The position numbers and the translations under genes are program-made. Under the pieces are notes generated by a model. It saw nothing but the letters and a program-made list of their open reading frames with translations. It did no database searches and had not been told where the DNA came from. This document shows positions 12,938 through 23,710 of a stretch of 64,000 bases of DNA, piece after piece. The first letter of the stretch is position 1; each line of letters begins with the position of its first letter. The stretch comes from Stomoxys calcitrans (taxonomy: Eukaryota > Arthropoda > Insecta > Diptera > Muscidae), in the NCBI RefSeq assembly GCF_963082655.1, contig NC_081556.1, positions 5,253,765 to 5,317,764 of the forward strand, given 5' to 3'.

Positions 12938-14429
12938 ATTTTTTTATTTTAATTTATTTTTTTTATTTATTTTTTTTTAATTGTATTTGGTACTGAAAGG
13001 AAATTTTGTTTTCATTTTCCCTCAAAAATTCCATTCATTCAGCTAGCCTAGCCTTCAATCATCTTCGGTTTACTGTTTACCACCAAATTACTTTTAAGTA
13101 GCATTTTTGCTAATTAACGCCAAACATTAATCATAAGCCAGCAATAGGCAAGCGGCTAAAGCTTTAATGTTTTTAAGGACAAAGATTTTTCAATTTCCGG
13201 CCAAAAACTATTCTTCTTTTATTGTTGTCATTGGGGTGATGATGTAGAGGAGAAGGAGGAGGAGGAGGAGGGAGCGAGCGAGTGATTGCTAAATAAGCTA
13301 TGGGGTCATGCTGTGCAAGCACAAAAATATACGCAATTTTGATAGATTAGATGTTGTTTCCTTTTAATGGGACCTCCTGGAGTATGAGTGATTTATGAAA
13401 ACACAATCCATTAAGCATACGCCCGAGTGGGCGAAGGCACGAGCAAGGCATATTTTGTCACACATATGAGTATAAGAATGGTTATCGGTTTTACAAAATT
13501 TTAATATAGGAATAATAAAATTTGATTTAATAACAGATCCTCAGGGACGAGCACAGCAACACTGATAGTTATCGTAAAACACCTAAATTTTATGTGTTTG
13601 GCCTGGGGCAAGTTTGCCTTTAACTGAATTTAAATAAAAATTTATAAGTCATGCCATTTGCTGTTGTAGGTACTTGTTTATTTTATTTTTACAAGGTTAC
13701 CATACCCGAAAAAAAAATCAAAAACAAAAAACCACCAAACGAAATAAAACAGCACTCTGAAAAGGTAGGTCTAGGTCTTTCTACTTGTACGCCAATATGC
13801 CACTGAGCCAGCCTCTTGTGTCGGTTTTTCAAGTATGTACTTGCAAAAAAAAGGAGAGAAAAAAACTATCAACAGACAAGAAATAAACGGAAAAAATCAA
13901 TTCATTTTGCATTGTTTAAAAGTGCGTTGTTATTGTTATTGTTTTTGCCTTTTTTTAATTTTTGTTTCTGTATTCATGGCAGATCGTACGTAGTGGTTTC
14001 TTAAATTAAGAAAAAAATCGAAAAAACAGACAACTATTTGTTTAAACATAGGTTGGGCGTTTTTAGCCGAGACAAGAGGCAATATTTTTTATTTACTTTT
14101 TTTTATATCAGTATGTGCGAGTATTTGCCCATGTCCGTGTGTCTTTTCTTCAAATTATTCATTTGTCAATGAAATTTGACAATAAAAAATTGTTAACAAA
14201 TAAAAACGGAAAAAAATGTGAATATACAAAAAAAGCTTAGTTTAAAGGGCGATGACTAAGGAATATGTACTGTTGTTTTGGCCAAAACTTAAAGACAACA
14301 TTGTTATATGAACGATTTGAAGTTTGTTTTTTCACAATAGAACACGACATACAAAAATCATTACAAATAACCTTATGCTAAATATTTACAAAAGTCCCTA
14401 AAAAGAGGCAAAATTGGTTTTAAAGACAA
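12938..14429. other. Non-coding, mostly single-copy intron-like DNA
   Basis: T-rich run at 12938-12982, then AT-rich DNA with no convincing open frame, splice-bounded exon or repeat shared elsewhere in the window. A purine microsatellite of GGA/AGG units lies at about 13246-13273. Presumed part of the long EcR intron. Confidence 0.5.
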
Positions 14430-15310
14430 AATTGCATGGATATTTTGTTATTAGAGAAAATTTTACGACAATTTTGTCTTTAGAGACAATTTCATGGAAA
14501 TTTTGTCTTTAGAGAAAATTTCATGGAAATTTTGTCTTTAGAGAAAATCTCATGGAAATTTTGTCTTTAGAGAAAATTTCATGGAAATTTTGTCTTTAGA
14601 GAAAATTTCATGGAAATTTTGTCTTTAGAGACAATTTCATGGAAATTATGTCTTTAGAGAAAATTTCATGGCAATTTTGTCTTTAGAGAAAATTTCATGG
14701 CAATTTTCTCTTTAGAGAAAATTTCATGAAAATTTTGTCTTTGGAGAAAATTTCATGGAAATTTTGTCTTTAGAGAAAATTTCATGGAAATTTTGTCTTT
14801 AGAGAACATTTTATGGAAATTTTGTCTTTAGAAAAAATTTCATGGAAATTTTGTCTTTAGAAAAAATTTCATGGAAATTTTGTCTTTGGAGAAAATTTCA
14901 TGGAAATTTTGTCTTTGGAGAAAATTTCATGGAAATTTTGTCTTTAGAGAACATTTTATGGAAATTTTGTCTTTAGAGAAAATTTCATGGAAATTTTGTC
15001 TTTAGAGAAAATTTCATGGAAATTTTGTCTTTAGAGAAAATTTCATGGAAATTTTGTCTTTAGAGAAAATTTCATGGAAATTTTGTCTTTAGAGAAAATT
15101 TCATGGAAATTTTGTCTTTAGAGAAAATTTCATGGAAATTTTGTCTTTAGAGAAAATTTCATGGCAATTTTCTCTTTAGAGAAAATTTCATGGAAATTTT
15201 GTCTTTAGAGAAAATTTCATGGAAATTTTGTCTTTAGAAATCATATTTTTTTTATTTTTTATATTTTTTTGTCTTCAGAGAAAATTTCATTAAAATTTAG
15301 TTTCCAAAAA
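14430..15310. repeat. 29-bp minisatellite, family A (about 28 copies)
   Basis: Tandem 29-bp unit 'ggaaattttgtctttagag' followed by 'aaaatttcat'. Copies are near-identical in the middle and decay at both edges (14430-14460 and 15240-15310). Variant units recur at exact multiples of the period: the 'gaacattttatgg' variant at 14804 and 14949 (145 = 5 x 29) and the 'caattttctctttag' variant at 14701 and 15165 (464 = 16 x 29), which shows block-wise amplification. Confidence 0.95.
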
Positions 15311-17021
15311 AATTTTATTCACATTTTATCTTCGGTAAAAAAATAATTCAATTAAAATTTTGTAATAAAAAAAATATATAAATTTTTTAAGAGAAAATTG
15401 TGTCTTCTGTGTTTTTTTTTTTTGTTTAATGATCCCATAGCTTTAGTTGAAAAGAAACAAGAGTCTCTTACTTTTATGGCTTCAACGTCAAACTCTTAAT
15501 TTAGAAAATAAAATTAAGAATATATAAATTATTCATATATGGCAGCGATTTTATGGAATAGCATTCCTCAAATCACAAAAAACCGATACACAATTTAGGT
15601 CACATAGAATTCCCCCCATTGTGTTCGTTATCAAGTTTTTGTTTGCACATGCACATAAATGCAACAACCCCAAATATCCCTGAACTTGAAAATTCTGTTT
15701 GGCTACTTTTATTTCCATTTCATTTATCAACAGCCATGAAATATGCCGAAACGAAGTTACCATACATAGCCCAATTGGTAAATTGAGCTGAGATGTGTGA
15801 TGAAACCCGCTATCTTTACATCTGTTCTATGCCAAACTTGGTAACCAGTATTCTGTTAATTTTTCTCATCTTTTTCCACTTTGTTTCCAAATCAAAAAAG
15901 CTTCAAAATCGTTAAAGAAATCTCTCGAGTTCATGAACTTTGTTTTGGGGTATTTTTTGTACTGCTTTTGCGTTTTCGCAAAATTGCACGAAGGTTAGCC
16001 AAGACAAAGAAGATGGAATTGCTTTAGACTTTGCTTAACTAAAACTAACTGGTCAGAGAAACATGCAAAATTATGTAAAATTTGCGGAAATTAAAAAACC
16101 AGAACCAAAACTTCAACAGAGAAAAAAAAACAAAACAAGAAAGAAAAAACAGTAATAAAAATTAAGAAACAGAAACAATATAAGAAAAACCAAAATATCA
16201 ACCTGTTTGGCTAGCAAAATTGGCAAGAATCAAATAATGTCTCTTGTTTTTGTAGTCGCCTATGAATAATGATGGCTATCTATATATGTTTGCATATATG
16301 CATATATTAACATAAATTTAGAAAAAATACAAAAACCACACATCTAAATTGGTTTAATGCAATAAATTATTTATCTAGAACTGATTTTATGCAAAAACAA
16401 AAAAAAACGAGCAGGGAGGAGGACCCACTAAACTTTTAGTCTTAACAAACACCAACAACAACATGTTGTTCAGGTCTGTGTTACAATATTGTTGTTGCTT
16501 AGTTGGAGACTACTACTACTACTCGACCTACTTATGTGGGCAGACAAGCATCTTTGAATGCAAAACGGCAAACTTACTGCGTCACTACGTCACTACGACG
16601 CCGCCACCATGGCATTGACTCAAGGTTAACAACTTCCTTTTAAAGATGTTTTTCGGGCAATGTTGTGAATGAAATATTACCTATGACTTGAGTTTTGAAG
16701 GATTTGTTTTGCCTATGCTGAGCTTATTAAGAAGTGACAAATAAATCATTCTCTTATTCTCTATCTCTCTCGCTCTCTCTTACTCTCGCTTGCTCGCTTG
16801 TCAATGCGTTTTGTCAGTAAATCATCAATGAATATTTTGAAAATCATTTGCAAATATGTGATGACTTTATTTATGCACATTTTTTGTTTTTTTGTTTATT
16901 GATTTGGAACCGGAACCAGGAAATACTATGATTTTATGTTAAAATCCATAAATATATAACGGTTTCAACTGGATTAAGGGTGATACTGTATTTTTCTTAT
17001 ATGGAGTGGATCCAAAAAAGG
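15311..17021. other. Non-coding DNA with a CT-rich tract
   Basis: No coding exon or repeat seen. A pyrimidine tract of CTCT/GCTC units at about 16750-16800 would offer GAGA-factor type sites on the minus strand. Presumed EcR intron. Confidence 0.45.
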
Positions 17022-18664
17022 TACAGCGGTCAAAAAAAGTATTCATCATTCAATGTTTTTTTTTAATAAGTCTACAAAAGACAATTGGAATAAAAACATA
17101 TTAAACTAATGATGCAGTAGTGCTTGTGTGATATATATGTACAGAATTTCATTGTTTTTAAAGAAAAAAATAGTATTTATTGGAACAAAAAGGGCCATTT
17201 TACAGCTGAACACAAAAAATTAAACAAAAAAAGTATTCATCATTGCAAAAAAACAAAAAAATAAATAACATAATTTAAAAAAATTAATACTTTGTTATTC
17301 GACCACCGCGTCTTATAACTTCTTTTAAACGGTTTGACATCGATTGGACTAATTTAGCGGTTATATTTTGGTCTATATTAGTCCATTCCTCCATTATCAC
17401 CTGTTGCATTTGACTCTTGCTCGAAAAATTGCGCGTTCTCAATTTGCGTTCGAGATGTTCCCAAAGATGTTCAATTGGGTTCAAGTCGGGACTTTGAGGA
17501 GGAGTTTTAATGACTTTGGGGCAGTTATACAGCATCCACATCTTGGTATTTAAAGCAGAATGTTTGGGGTCATTATCTTGATAATATTGAAAGTTATTAC
17601 CAAGCCCAAGTTTTACAGCACTATCTTTTAAATTCCTCTTTAAAATGTCAATGTAATACTTATGATCCATTACTCCATTAATAATTTCAAGATTTCCCGC
17701 TCCTGAAGCCGCCATACACCCCCAAACCATTAAACCACCTACACCATGTTTTACAGTAGCAACTGTGTTTCGTTCTTCAAGCTCTGTATTTGGTTTTCTG
17801 TACACTATGACCTTTCCATCGCACCCAAAAAGATTAAACTTGCTCTCGTCTGCAAAAATGACTGTTTTCCAAAATGATTCGGGCTGTTTTACATACATTT
17901 TTGCGAAGTTTAGCCTTTTCACTCGGTTTATTTTATTTATAAAGGGCTTCTTACGTGCAGTTCTTCCTCTGTAACTATGCCTTTTGAGTGTATTTCGAAT
18001 TGTTTGTGTAGTAACTTCCTTCCCTAAATATTCCATAGTGTTTTTACGAAGAATGGTCGCATTTGTCTTCGGAGTTTTCTGAACTTGCCGCACTAGCCAA
18101 CGCACATCTCCAGCTGAAAGTGCATTTGGTCGACCAGATCTTGGTTTATTGTCAACAGTTTTCGTTTCTGTCCACTTTCTGATGATGGATTGTATAGTAG
18201 ATCGTGGTCTATTTAATATTTCACTGATAGTTTTTTGAGTTAAACCATTCCTGTGGTGTTTTTTTATCAAAACTTTTACCTCATCAGAAACCTCGTTTTG
18301 CTTACGACCCATTTTGACAAAAACTATATTTTCAATGAAATTAAATATTTGCTGTCAAGGGCAAAGCCTCCTTTACTAAATAAAACAGAAAAGGGGGATT
18401 CCCAAATAATATTTGAATTTGACTTTGATGATAGCACATCAATGATGAATACTTTTTTTGTTCTGTTTTTGGTGTTATTATATAAAATTGCATTTTTTGC
18501 GCTAATTAAATTTATTTTTTGAATTTATTTTAAAACATATTACGAAAAATAAACTATTGCATAAAACTGCATTATTTGTTTACTTTAAATTTTCTTCAAT
18601 TACCCAAAATAAGTGAATTTATTATCAATTTTGCTAATGATGAATGCTTTTTTTGACCGCTGTA
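17022..18664 (-). mobile_element. Complete Tc1-type transposon with IR/DR ends
   Basis: The element proper is 17024-18662 (1639 bp), flanked on both sides by TA, the Tc1/mariner target duplication. The outer ends are inverted: 'cagcggtcaaaaaaag' then 'tattcatcatt' at 17024-17050, mirrored at 18636-18662 with one base change. A second copy of the core 'aaaaaaagtattcatcattg' lies inside each end, at about 17226-17245 and, inverted, 18440-18459. So each end has two direct repeats about 194-195 bp apart, the IR/DR layout known from Sleeping Beauty and Minos-type elements. Sequence between the two repeats is not conserved between the two ends. One intact transposase gene lies inside. The element looks young and potentially autonomous. 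Confidence 0.95.
17284..18312 (-). CDS. Tc1-family DD34E transposase, intact
   Basis: A 342-residue protein, the normal length for a Tc1 transposase, with no stop or frameshift. It cuts and pastes its own element in the nucleus, recognising the repeats in both ends. Residues 1-55 and 65-115 form the paired-like double helix-turn-helix that binds the ends, joined by the GRPR-like hook 'PRSGRP' at 57-62. A basic stretch at 117-135 fits a nuclear localisation signal. The RNase-H-like catalytic core carries D155 in 'FADES', D246 in 'QDNDPKHS' and E281 in 'LNPIEHLW', with 34 residues between the last two, and the glycine-rich box 'GVGGLMVWG' at 190-198. The start is the first ATG after the 5' end region and gives the family's usual 'MGRK' type opening. 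All key residues are present; activity itself cannot be judged. Confidence 0.95.
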   Translation of the reverse strand: MGRKQNEVSDEVKVLIKKHHRNGLTQKTISEILNRPRSTIQSIIRKWTETKTVDNKPRSGRPNALSAGDVRWLVRQVQKTPKTNATILRKNTMEYLGKEVTTQTIRNTLKRHSYRGRTARKKPFINKINRVKRLNFAKMYVKQPESFWKTVIFADESKFNLFGCDGKVIVYRKPNTELEERNTVATVKHGVGGLMVWGCMAASGAGNLEIINGVMDHKYYIDILKRNLKDSAVKLGLGNNFQYYQDNDPKHSALNTKMWMLYNCPKVIKTPPQSPDLNPIEHLWEHLERKLRTRNFSSKSQMQQVIMEEWTNIDQNITAKLVQSMSNRLKEVIRRGGRITKY

Positions 18665-18880
18665 TATCAATAAAAAGGAGATAAAATGACGTTTATTTGA
18701 AACAAACGGGTGATGCTAGATGGATTATAATAAAAATTTATGAAAAACGAGAGATAAAACAAAATACAATAAATTAACATAAATAAAATAAAAGTAAGAT
18801 ACAATATAATAAAATAAAATAATATAAAATAAAGTAAAATAAAGTAAAATAAAATAAAATAAAGTAAAATAAAATAAAAT
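18665..18880. repeat. A-rich lead-in with AAAAT/AAAGT units
   Basis: Short unique stretch followed from about 18779 by imperfect AAAAT, AAAGT and AATAT units that grade into the perfect AAAAC array. Probably the older, decayed flank of the same microsatellite. Confidence 0.8.
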
Positions 18881-19465
18881 AAAACAAAACAAAACAAAAC
18901 AAAACAAAACAAAACAAAACAAAACAAAACAAAACAAAACAAAACAAAACAAAACAAAACAAAACAAAACAAAACAAAACAAAACAAAACAAAACAAAAC
19001 AAAACAAAACAAAACAAAACAAAACAAAACAAAACAAAACAAAACAAAACAAAACAAAACAAAACAAAACAAAACAAAACAAAACAAAACAAAACAAAAC
19101 AAAACAAAACAAAACAAAACAAAACAAAACAAAACAAAACAAAACAAAACAAAACAAAACAAAACAAAACAAAACAAAACAAAACAAAACAAAACAAAAC
19201 AAAACAAAACAAAACAAAACAAAACAAAACAAAACAAAACAAAACAAAACAAAACAAAACAAAACAAAACAAAACAAAACAAAACAAAACAAAACAAAAC
19301 GAAACAAAACAAAACAAAACAAAACAAAACAAAACAAAACAAAACAAAACAAAACAAAACAAAACAAAACAAAACAAAACAAAACAAAACAAAACAAAAC
19401 AAAACAAAACAAAACAAAACAAAACAAAACAAAACAAGACAAGACAAAAAAAAACAAAACAAAAC
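18881..19465. repeat. (AAAAC)n microsatellite, 117 units
   Basis: Units run in register from 18881; the first 111 units (to 19435) carry a single substitution, a G at 19301. The last units have AAGAC variants and an A insertion. The minus strand reads TTTTG in all three frames without stops, which creates long artificial Phe-Cys-Val-Leu open frames; these are not genes. Confidence 0.98.
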
Positions 19466-19556
19466 ATATATAAAATAAAAAAAATATAAGAATTGCAAAT
19501 TGCATATTTTCCCAGGCACATTCTATTAAGAAACAGGTAATAGATTTAAGATTTTT

Positions 19557-19784
19557 TAAGCTCATTGATAAGAGACTTCCTATTTATAGCCGAGTCCGAA
19601 CGGCTTACCGCAGTGCAAGGCCTTTTTGAGGAGAGGTTTTTGATGACATAGTACCTCGCAAATGACGCCAGCATTAGAAGGGGCTAACCAACGTTGAAAA
19701 TTTGTTTCTTATGTTCCCGGCAGGATTTGCACACAGGCATTCAACGTTACAGGCGGACATGCTAACCTCTGCACTACGATGGCC
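19557..19784 (-). mobile_element. tRNA-derived SINE copy (reverse)
   Basis: Read on the minus strand it begins 'ggccatcgtagtgcagagg', continues 'ttagcatgtccgcc' (tRNA-like A-box region) and later 'gaggtactatg' and 'gttcggactcggctat', the same order as the copies at 26.1, 45.4 and 58.7 kb. The B box is decayed ('tgtgcaaatcctg' instead of 'gggttcgaatcctgg'). Flanked by A-rich DNA on both sides. Confidence 0.85.
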
Positions 19785-19965
19785 TTTATTAAAATAAAAT
19801 AAAAAAAGAACTAATTAAATTAAAATTAAATAAAACAAAATTTAATAAAATAAAATAAATATAAAATATTAAAAAGAATAACAAAAAGCTGAACAAAACG
19901 GAACAAAAAGATTAAAGTAAGCCAAATTAATATAAACAAGTAAAATTAATTAGATTAATATAAAC
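19785..19965. repeat. A-rich AAAAT-type low-complexity DNA
   Basis: Imperfect AAAAT and AAATT units and similar A-rich text; nothing else is seen. Confidence 0.7.
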
Positions 19966-20146
19966 AACTAAAAGTAAAAGTTTCTAAATTCGGCCGGGCC
20001 AAATCTTATATACCCTCCATGGATCGCATATGTCCAGTTCTTTGGCCCATATCTCTTTACAGACATACAAAAGATTAATGGATAAGATTTGCTATGGTAT
20101 TTCAGCTATACCAAGCTATAAACCAATTGTCCAGTCCAGTTTCATA

Positions 20147-20338
20147 TAGTCGGCGTTGACAAATTTTTTCACAGCTTGTGACTCTGTAATTGCATTCTTT
20201 CTTCTGTCAGTTATCTGCTCTTACTTTTAGCTTGCTTTGGAAAAAAAGTATATTTGATTAAAGTTCATTCTAAGTTTTATTAAAAATGCATTTACTTTCT
20301 TTTAAAAAATCCGCAATTCCTTTTTGGGCAACCCAATA
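20147..20338 (-). mobile_element. Mariner-type MITE, one end lost
   Basis: Reverse-oriented relative of the complete copy at 62890-63125: shares 'gtcggcgttgacaaattt', 'cttgtgactctgtaattgc', 'cagttatctgctcttac' and the terminal 'ctttttgggcaacccaa' ending at 20336, followed by TA. The left terminal inverted repeat is degraded or replaced. Confidence 0.85.
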
Positions 20339-20702
20339 CATAAGGTTATGAACCGATTTACACCATACTTGACACAATTGTTGATGGTCAAATCAAAAAA
20401 TTAAAAAAAAAAAATTCAGCCAAATCGTATAAAAATTGAGCCTTCAGCGGCTCAAGAAATCAAGATCCGAGATCAGTTTATATAGGAGCTATAACAGGTT
20501 ATGAACCGATTTGGACTATACTTGGCAGAGTTGTTGAAACTCAAAATAAAACACTTGGTGCAAAATGTCAGCCAAATCGGATAAGATTTGCGCCCTCTAG
20601 AGGCTCAAGAAGTCAAGAACCGATATCGGTCTACATAGCAGCTATACCAAAACATGGACCGATCTCGCCCATTTACAATCCCAATCAACCTGCACTTATA
20701 AG

Positions 20703-20815
20703 AAGTAAATGCAAATTTTGCCTATGAACATTCCACTAAAGAACAGGCGCAAATTTCTCATATCAATGAGTGCAGTCCGATTCAAGTTTATGCTCAATCG
20801 TTCTTCGTTGGGCCT
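20703..20815 (-). mobile_element. SINE 3' fragment (reverse)
   Basis: 'caaattttgcctatgaaca', 'ctcatatcaatgagtgcag' and 'ccgattcaagtttatgctc' match, in reverse orientation, the distal part of the SINE family seen at 26.1-26.4 and 24.6 kb. The tRNA-like head is absent. It sits inside the R2 copy, so it inserted later. Confidence 0.65.
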
Positions 20816-20893
20816 CAGATCAATATTTCGATGATTTACAAACGGAAAGACGAAATTAGTATACGTCCATCCTATGGTGGAGGGTATAAAAAT

Positions 20894-21150
20894 AATAAAA
20901 ACAACCAAAAAAAACATTAACCCATTAACGACGAAAGGTTAGAAAAACACCACAGAAGAGAGCTGTCTTAGAAATATTCTAGCTCGAGGAAGGAAATTCT
21001 AGCTCTAATGAAATTTGGATTGGCGTAAAGTAGACGAATGAAACTTGTTAAAAACATGTTTCTCCTTCATATAAGGTCTTGTTTTAGGGGAAAATTGACT
21101 TGACGAAAGTCGAGAATTTTTTATATCCCAAAAAGTGAAAAAAATTTTTT
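20894..21150. other. Non-coding DNA, nothing recognised
   Basis: AT-rich, no exon or shared repeat seen. Confidence 0.4.
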
Positions 21151-21330
21151 TTTTTAATAATTCATTTCATTTTCATTTCATTTTCATTTATTAACCAAAT
21201 ATGTAATATAAAGCCAATAAGGCCCATAAAATAATTACATACAAACATTTCAGTAACCTGAGTATAACAGATAATTAAATTCATTTCTTAACATAATGAG
21301 GTACTTTATTATATTTACCTAATATTTGGC
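21151..21330 (-). mobile_element. Possible LINE 3' end
   Basis: On the minus strand the text reads 'gggccttattggctttata' followed by 'aataaatgaaaatg' and short ATGAAA-type repeats, a 3' UTR and tail layout like that of the LINE at 5135-5250. No reverse transcriptase is attached, so this is a guess from the tail alone. Confidence 0.35.
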
Positions 21331-21615
21331 TCCCCAGCCATTAAAAATAAAGAATATAAAAGAAATCCAAATGGAAGAGAGCGATAAATAGAAAGTGGTC
21401 CAACAAAGTGCACAAGAATTAAAAAAAAGCGCAGCTATATTTAAAATTCTTAGGAGTTAGATTTCTAGAAAACGTTTCAAGGTCTTGTTGCATTTTATGG
21501 TTTCTCTATATAAAAAATAAATCTAAGCCGATAAGCCTACTCATTTTGACAAAAGGTAGGATTTTATGTTAAAAGCATTCAAATCCATTTTCCTGCGCTA
21601 AATGGTTATAAAATA
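21331..21615. other. Non-coding DNA, nothing recognised
   Basis: No supported feature. Confidence 0.35.
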
Positions 21616-22100
21616 AAGGGTGATTTTTTAACTATTGTATAATCTTTTTGGCAACACTAGTTTAAACAGCTCACGTACCTTAACGTAACTAAAACACTTA
21701 ACTGTTTTATTTCCCTGTCAAAGATCTTCAGTTTGGTCTACAGTTTATCGTCTTACGAACGAATAACGCTTGCAAATGATTGAATTGCATTATCAAAATG
21801 CGTGCTCTTTTAAGAAAGTTCATTGCGCGCTTTTTCCATTTTACGACAAAGCTCATTTTTGGCTCAACGGGTACGTAAATAAGCAAAATTGTCGATTTTG
21901 CATTGCGAGAGCTACCAATGCATCTAGAAAAAGTCACAGTTGGGTCCGGTTTATGGGCTGGAGGCATCATTGGACCGTACTTCTTCAAAGATGATGCGTA
22001 AGATGATGCTACCGTAAGATGATATCCAACTTTTTTTTTGCCCAAAATGCAAGAGCTTACCTTGCATGACATGTGCAATTTTCAAATTTGGACCATGCCA
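21616..22100 (+). pseudogene. Tc1/mariner-type transposase fragment (DDE_3-like), dead
   Basis: Plus-strand translation gives 'DKAHFWLNGYVNKQNC' near 21850 (first catalytic Asp in the usual D-E-A-H-F block, here D-K-A-H-F), then, after a frame shift, 'WAGGIIGPYFFKDD' near 21960-21990, and in a third frame 'FLPKMQELTLHD' near 22040. These are consecutive blocks of one transposase family also present at 23711-24610 on the other strand. The left end 'agggtgattttttaa' at 21618 matches that copy's end. Only the core third of the protein remains; frameshifts and stops make it non-functional. Confidence 0.8.
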
Positions 22101-23235
22101 TGAAAAGCACACCGGGCCAGCTAGTCAAATATAAAATTAAAATAAAATATAGTAAAAATAAAAATTTAATAAATAAAAATAAAATTAATTTGGTAAATTT
22201 AAAGCAAAATAAAAATAATTCGAACAATTTCAAAAAAGTTTTTAAATCCAAATTTTACAATTTCTCAGAATTAATGCCCATCACACATTTCACCCATAGC
22301 ATTACGCTTGAATTAAACTTTATTAAATATGATCTCATTGAATTTTAATTCAAAAACTAAAAAAAAAAATGATAATAAGGCCCGTATAACTTGGTGTTTT
22401 TTTTTTTTTGTTAATAATAATAAAGAGAATTTCGTGTAATGCTTAAATTTGATGACATCACCTTAATTAGGCATGACATTATTTAGCTTCTTTGGCTTAA
22501 GCGTTAACTTTGGCCTGGCAAAGCTACCACCAAAAAAAAATTCTAAATTATTATGTTCATCATTATAACAAAGCCATAATCCGAAAACATACATCACAAG
22601 AACTGTGAGTGGGGAAAACAAAACATTAATTTAATTTTTCATTCTTCAAATCTTACAAAACAACTTACTCGACGAGCCAAAGCTAAGCCAGAAAGGTATG
22701 GTAGGTACTTTCGAGCAATCTCACAGAATAGAGGAGAAAAAATAAACATGAACAAGAAAAAAATTAAAACAAAAAAAACAACAAAACTCCATAATTAATC
22801 ATAACATTTAATAAGGCTTCAACAAACACTAACACTTGAACACCACTCGCAAAGCAATGCCACCATATAACCCACCATAAGATCCCCCAAAGAACCACCA
22901 TCAAGTCGAGATTATATTTGTGAGGCCAACGAAAATAAGAAAGAAGAAGTTTAATTACCATGACTGGGCTAAAAAGTGATGGCACAATGAAGATCTCCCC
23001 TCCCCACCAAAGAACACAGACTTTCAAAATAGTAGTTGGAGCTGGGTTTTAAGGGGTTGCTTCTCTACCCACTTGGCCATAAGGTGAAGACATAGAACAA
23101 CACACTTTTTTTTGGGACAAAACACCCCCAAGGAAATGAACGATAATTCTAGATTTTTACTAACAATAATTCGATTGTAACCATATTTCATTATTTGGAT
23201 TATGGCCCTAGCCATAGAAATTGCCATAATTGTTA
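22101..23235. other. AT-rich non-coding DNA
   Basis: A/T-rich stretch at 22125-22240 (AAAAT-like), a T run near 22400, then DNA with no supported exon. The open frames at 22764-23296 on the minus strand have no recognisable domain, no splice context and no shared peptide, so I do not call them. A short 'ccgggccagctagt' phrase at 22108-22121 resembles, inverted, the start of the R1 repeat. Confidence 0.4.
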
Positions 23236-23700
23236 AAGACTGACAGGTAACCAATTGATGCCCTTTAGCATTACTTGGGGCCAGAGCTTTAGCCATATCT
23301 AGATTTGCAAATTTTCTCAGTTTAAAGGTAAAAGGCAGGTAACCTCTGCTTGATGTTCAGACTTGATACAATGCTTGCTTAACAACTTCAAGGCTTAATA
23401 GACACTTTTTAGCACTCTAATACAGACTTTCAGTATCGCTTATGCATGACTAGACAGGCCTTCAGTACAAGTATTGGTACTAGTCTTGATTAGATGATCG
23501 ACTCTTAAGAAGTCAGACTGGTTTAGAACAGCAATAGCGAATGAAATATCCTAATATCCCAGTATCCCAAAGGTTAATGAAACCTAAAAATATGTCCAAT
23601 AAAAGGAAAAATTTATAATGGACTGAAAGGTAACTAATTGACTACCTTTTGCATTACTTGGGACCAGTGCAGTATTTATTTGCAAAACTACTCATTTTAA
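23236..23700. repeat. Diverged duplication of about 90 bp, 380 bp apart
   Basis: About 23236-23330 and 23616-23700 share 'gact.a.aggtaac.aattga', 'ttgcattacttggg.cca' and 'atttgcaaa..' in the same order with many substitutions. The stretch between shows nothing recognisable apart from a phrase 'attggtactagtcttgatt' that recurs at 25087 in altered form. Confidence 0.55.
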
Positions 23701-23710
23701 AATAAAATAA

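Larger units (their letters stand above)
19966..20890 (+). mobile_element. Dispersed repeat 'R2' copy with inverted ends
   Basis: Starts with 'ggccgggccaaatcttata' at 19992 and 'tataccctccat' at 20009-20020; ends with 'atggtggagggtata' at 20874-20888, the inverse of the start. In between are phrases such as 'tatgaaccgatttacacc', 'agccaaatcggataagat', 'gcgccctctagaggctcaag' that recur in the copies at 24.8, 26.7, 57.6, 62.0 and 63.4 kb. The copy is interrupted by a mariner-type MITE (20147-20336) and by a SINE fragment (20703-20815). No coding capacity is visible. Confidence 0.8.

Noticed and set aside
14430..15310. CRISPR-like array
   Set aside because: Direct tandem 29-bp repeats without unique spacers in a eukaryotic intron: a minisatellite.
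17368..17974. Plus-strand open frames within the Tc1 transposase
   Set aside because: Antisense shadows of the intact transposase.
18667..19565. Three overlapping open frames of 263-284 codons on the minus strand
   Set aside because: They are pure translations of the (TTTTG)n microsatellite (Phe-Cys-Val-Leu periodic text) open in all three frames; no gene.
22764..23296. Two adjacent minus-strand open frames of 87 and 90 codons
   Set aside because: No domain, no codon bias different from the AT-rich background, and part of the region is a diverged non-coding duplication.
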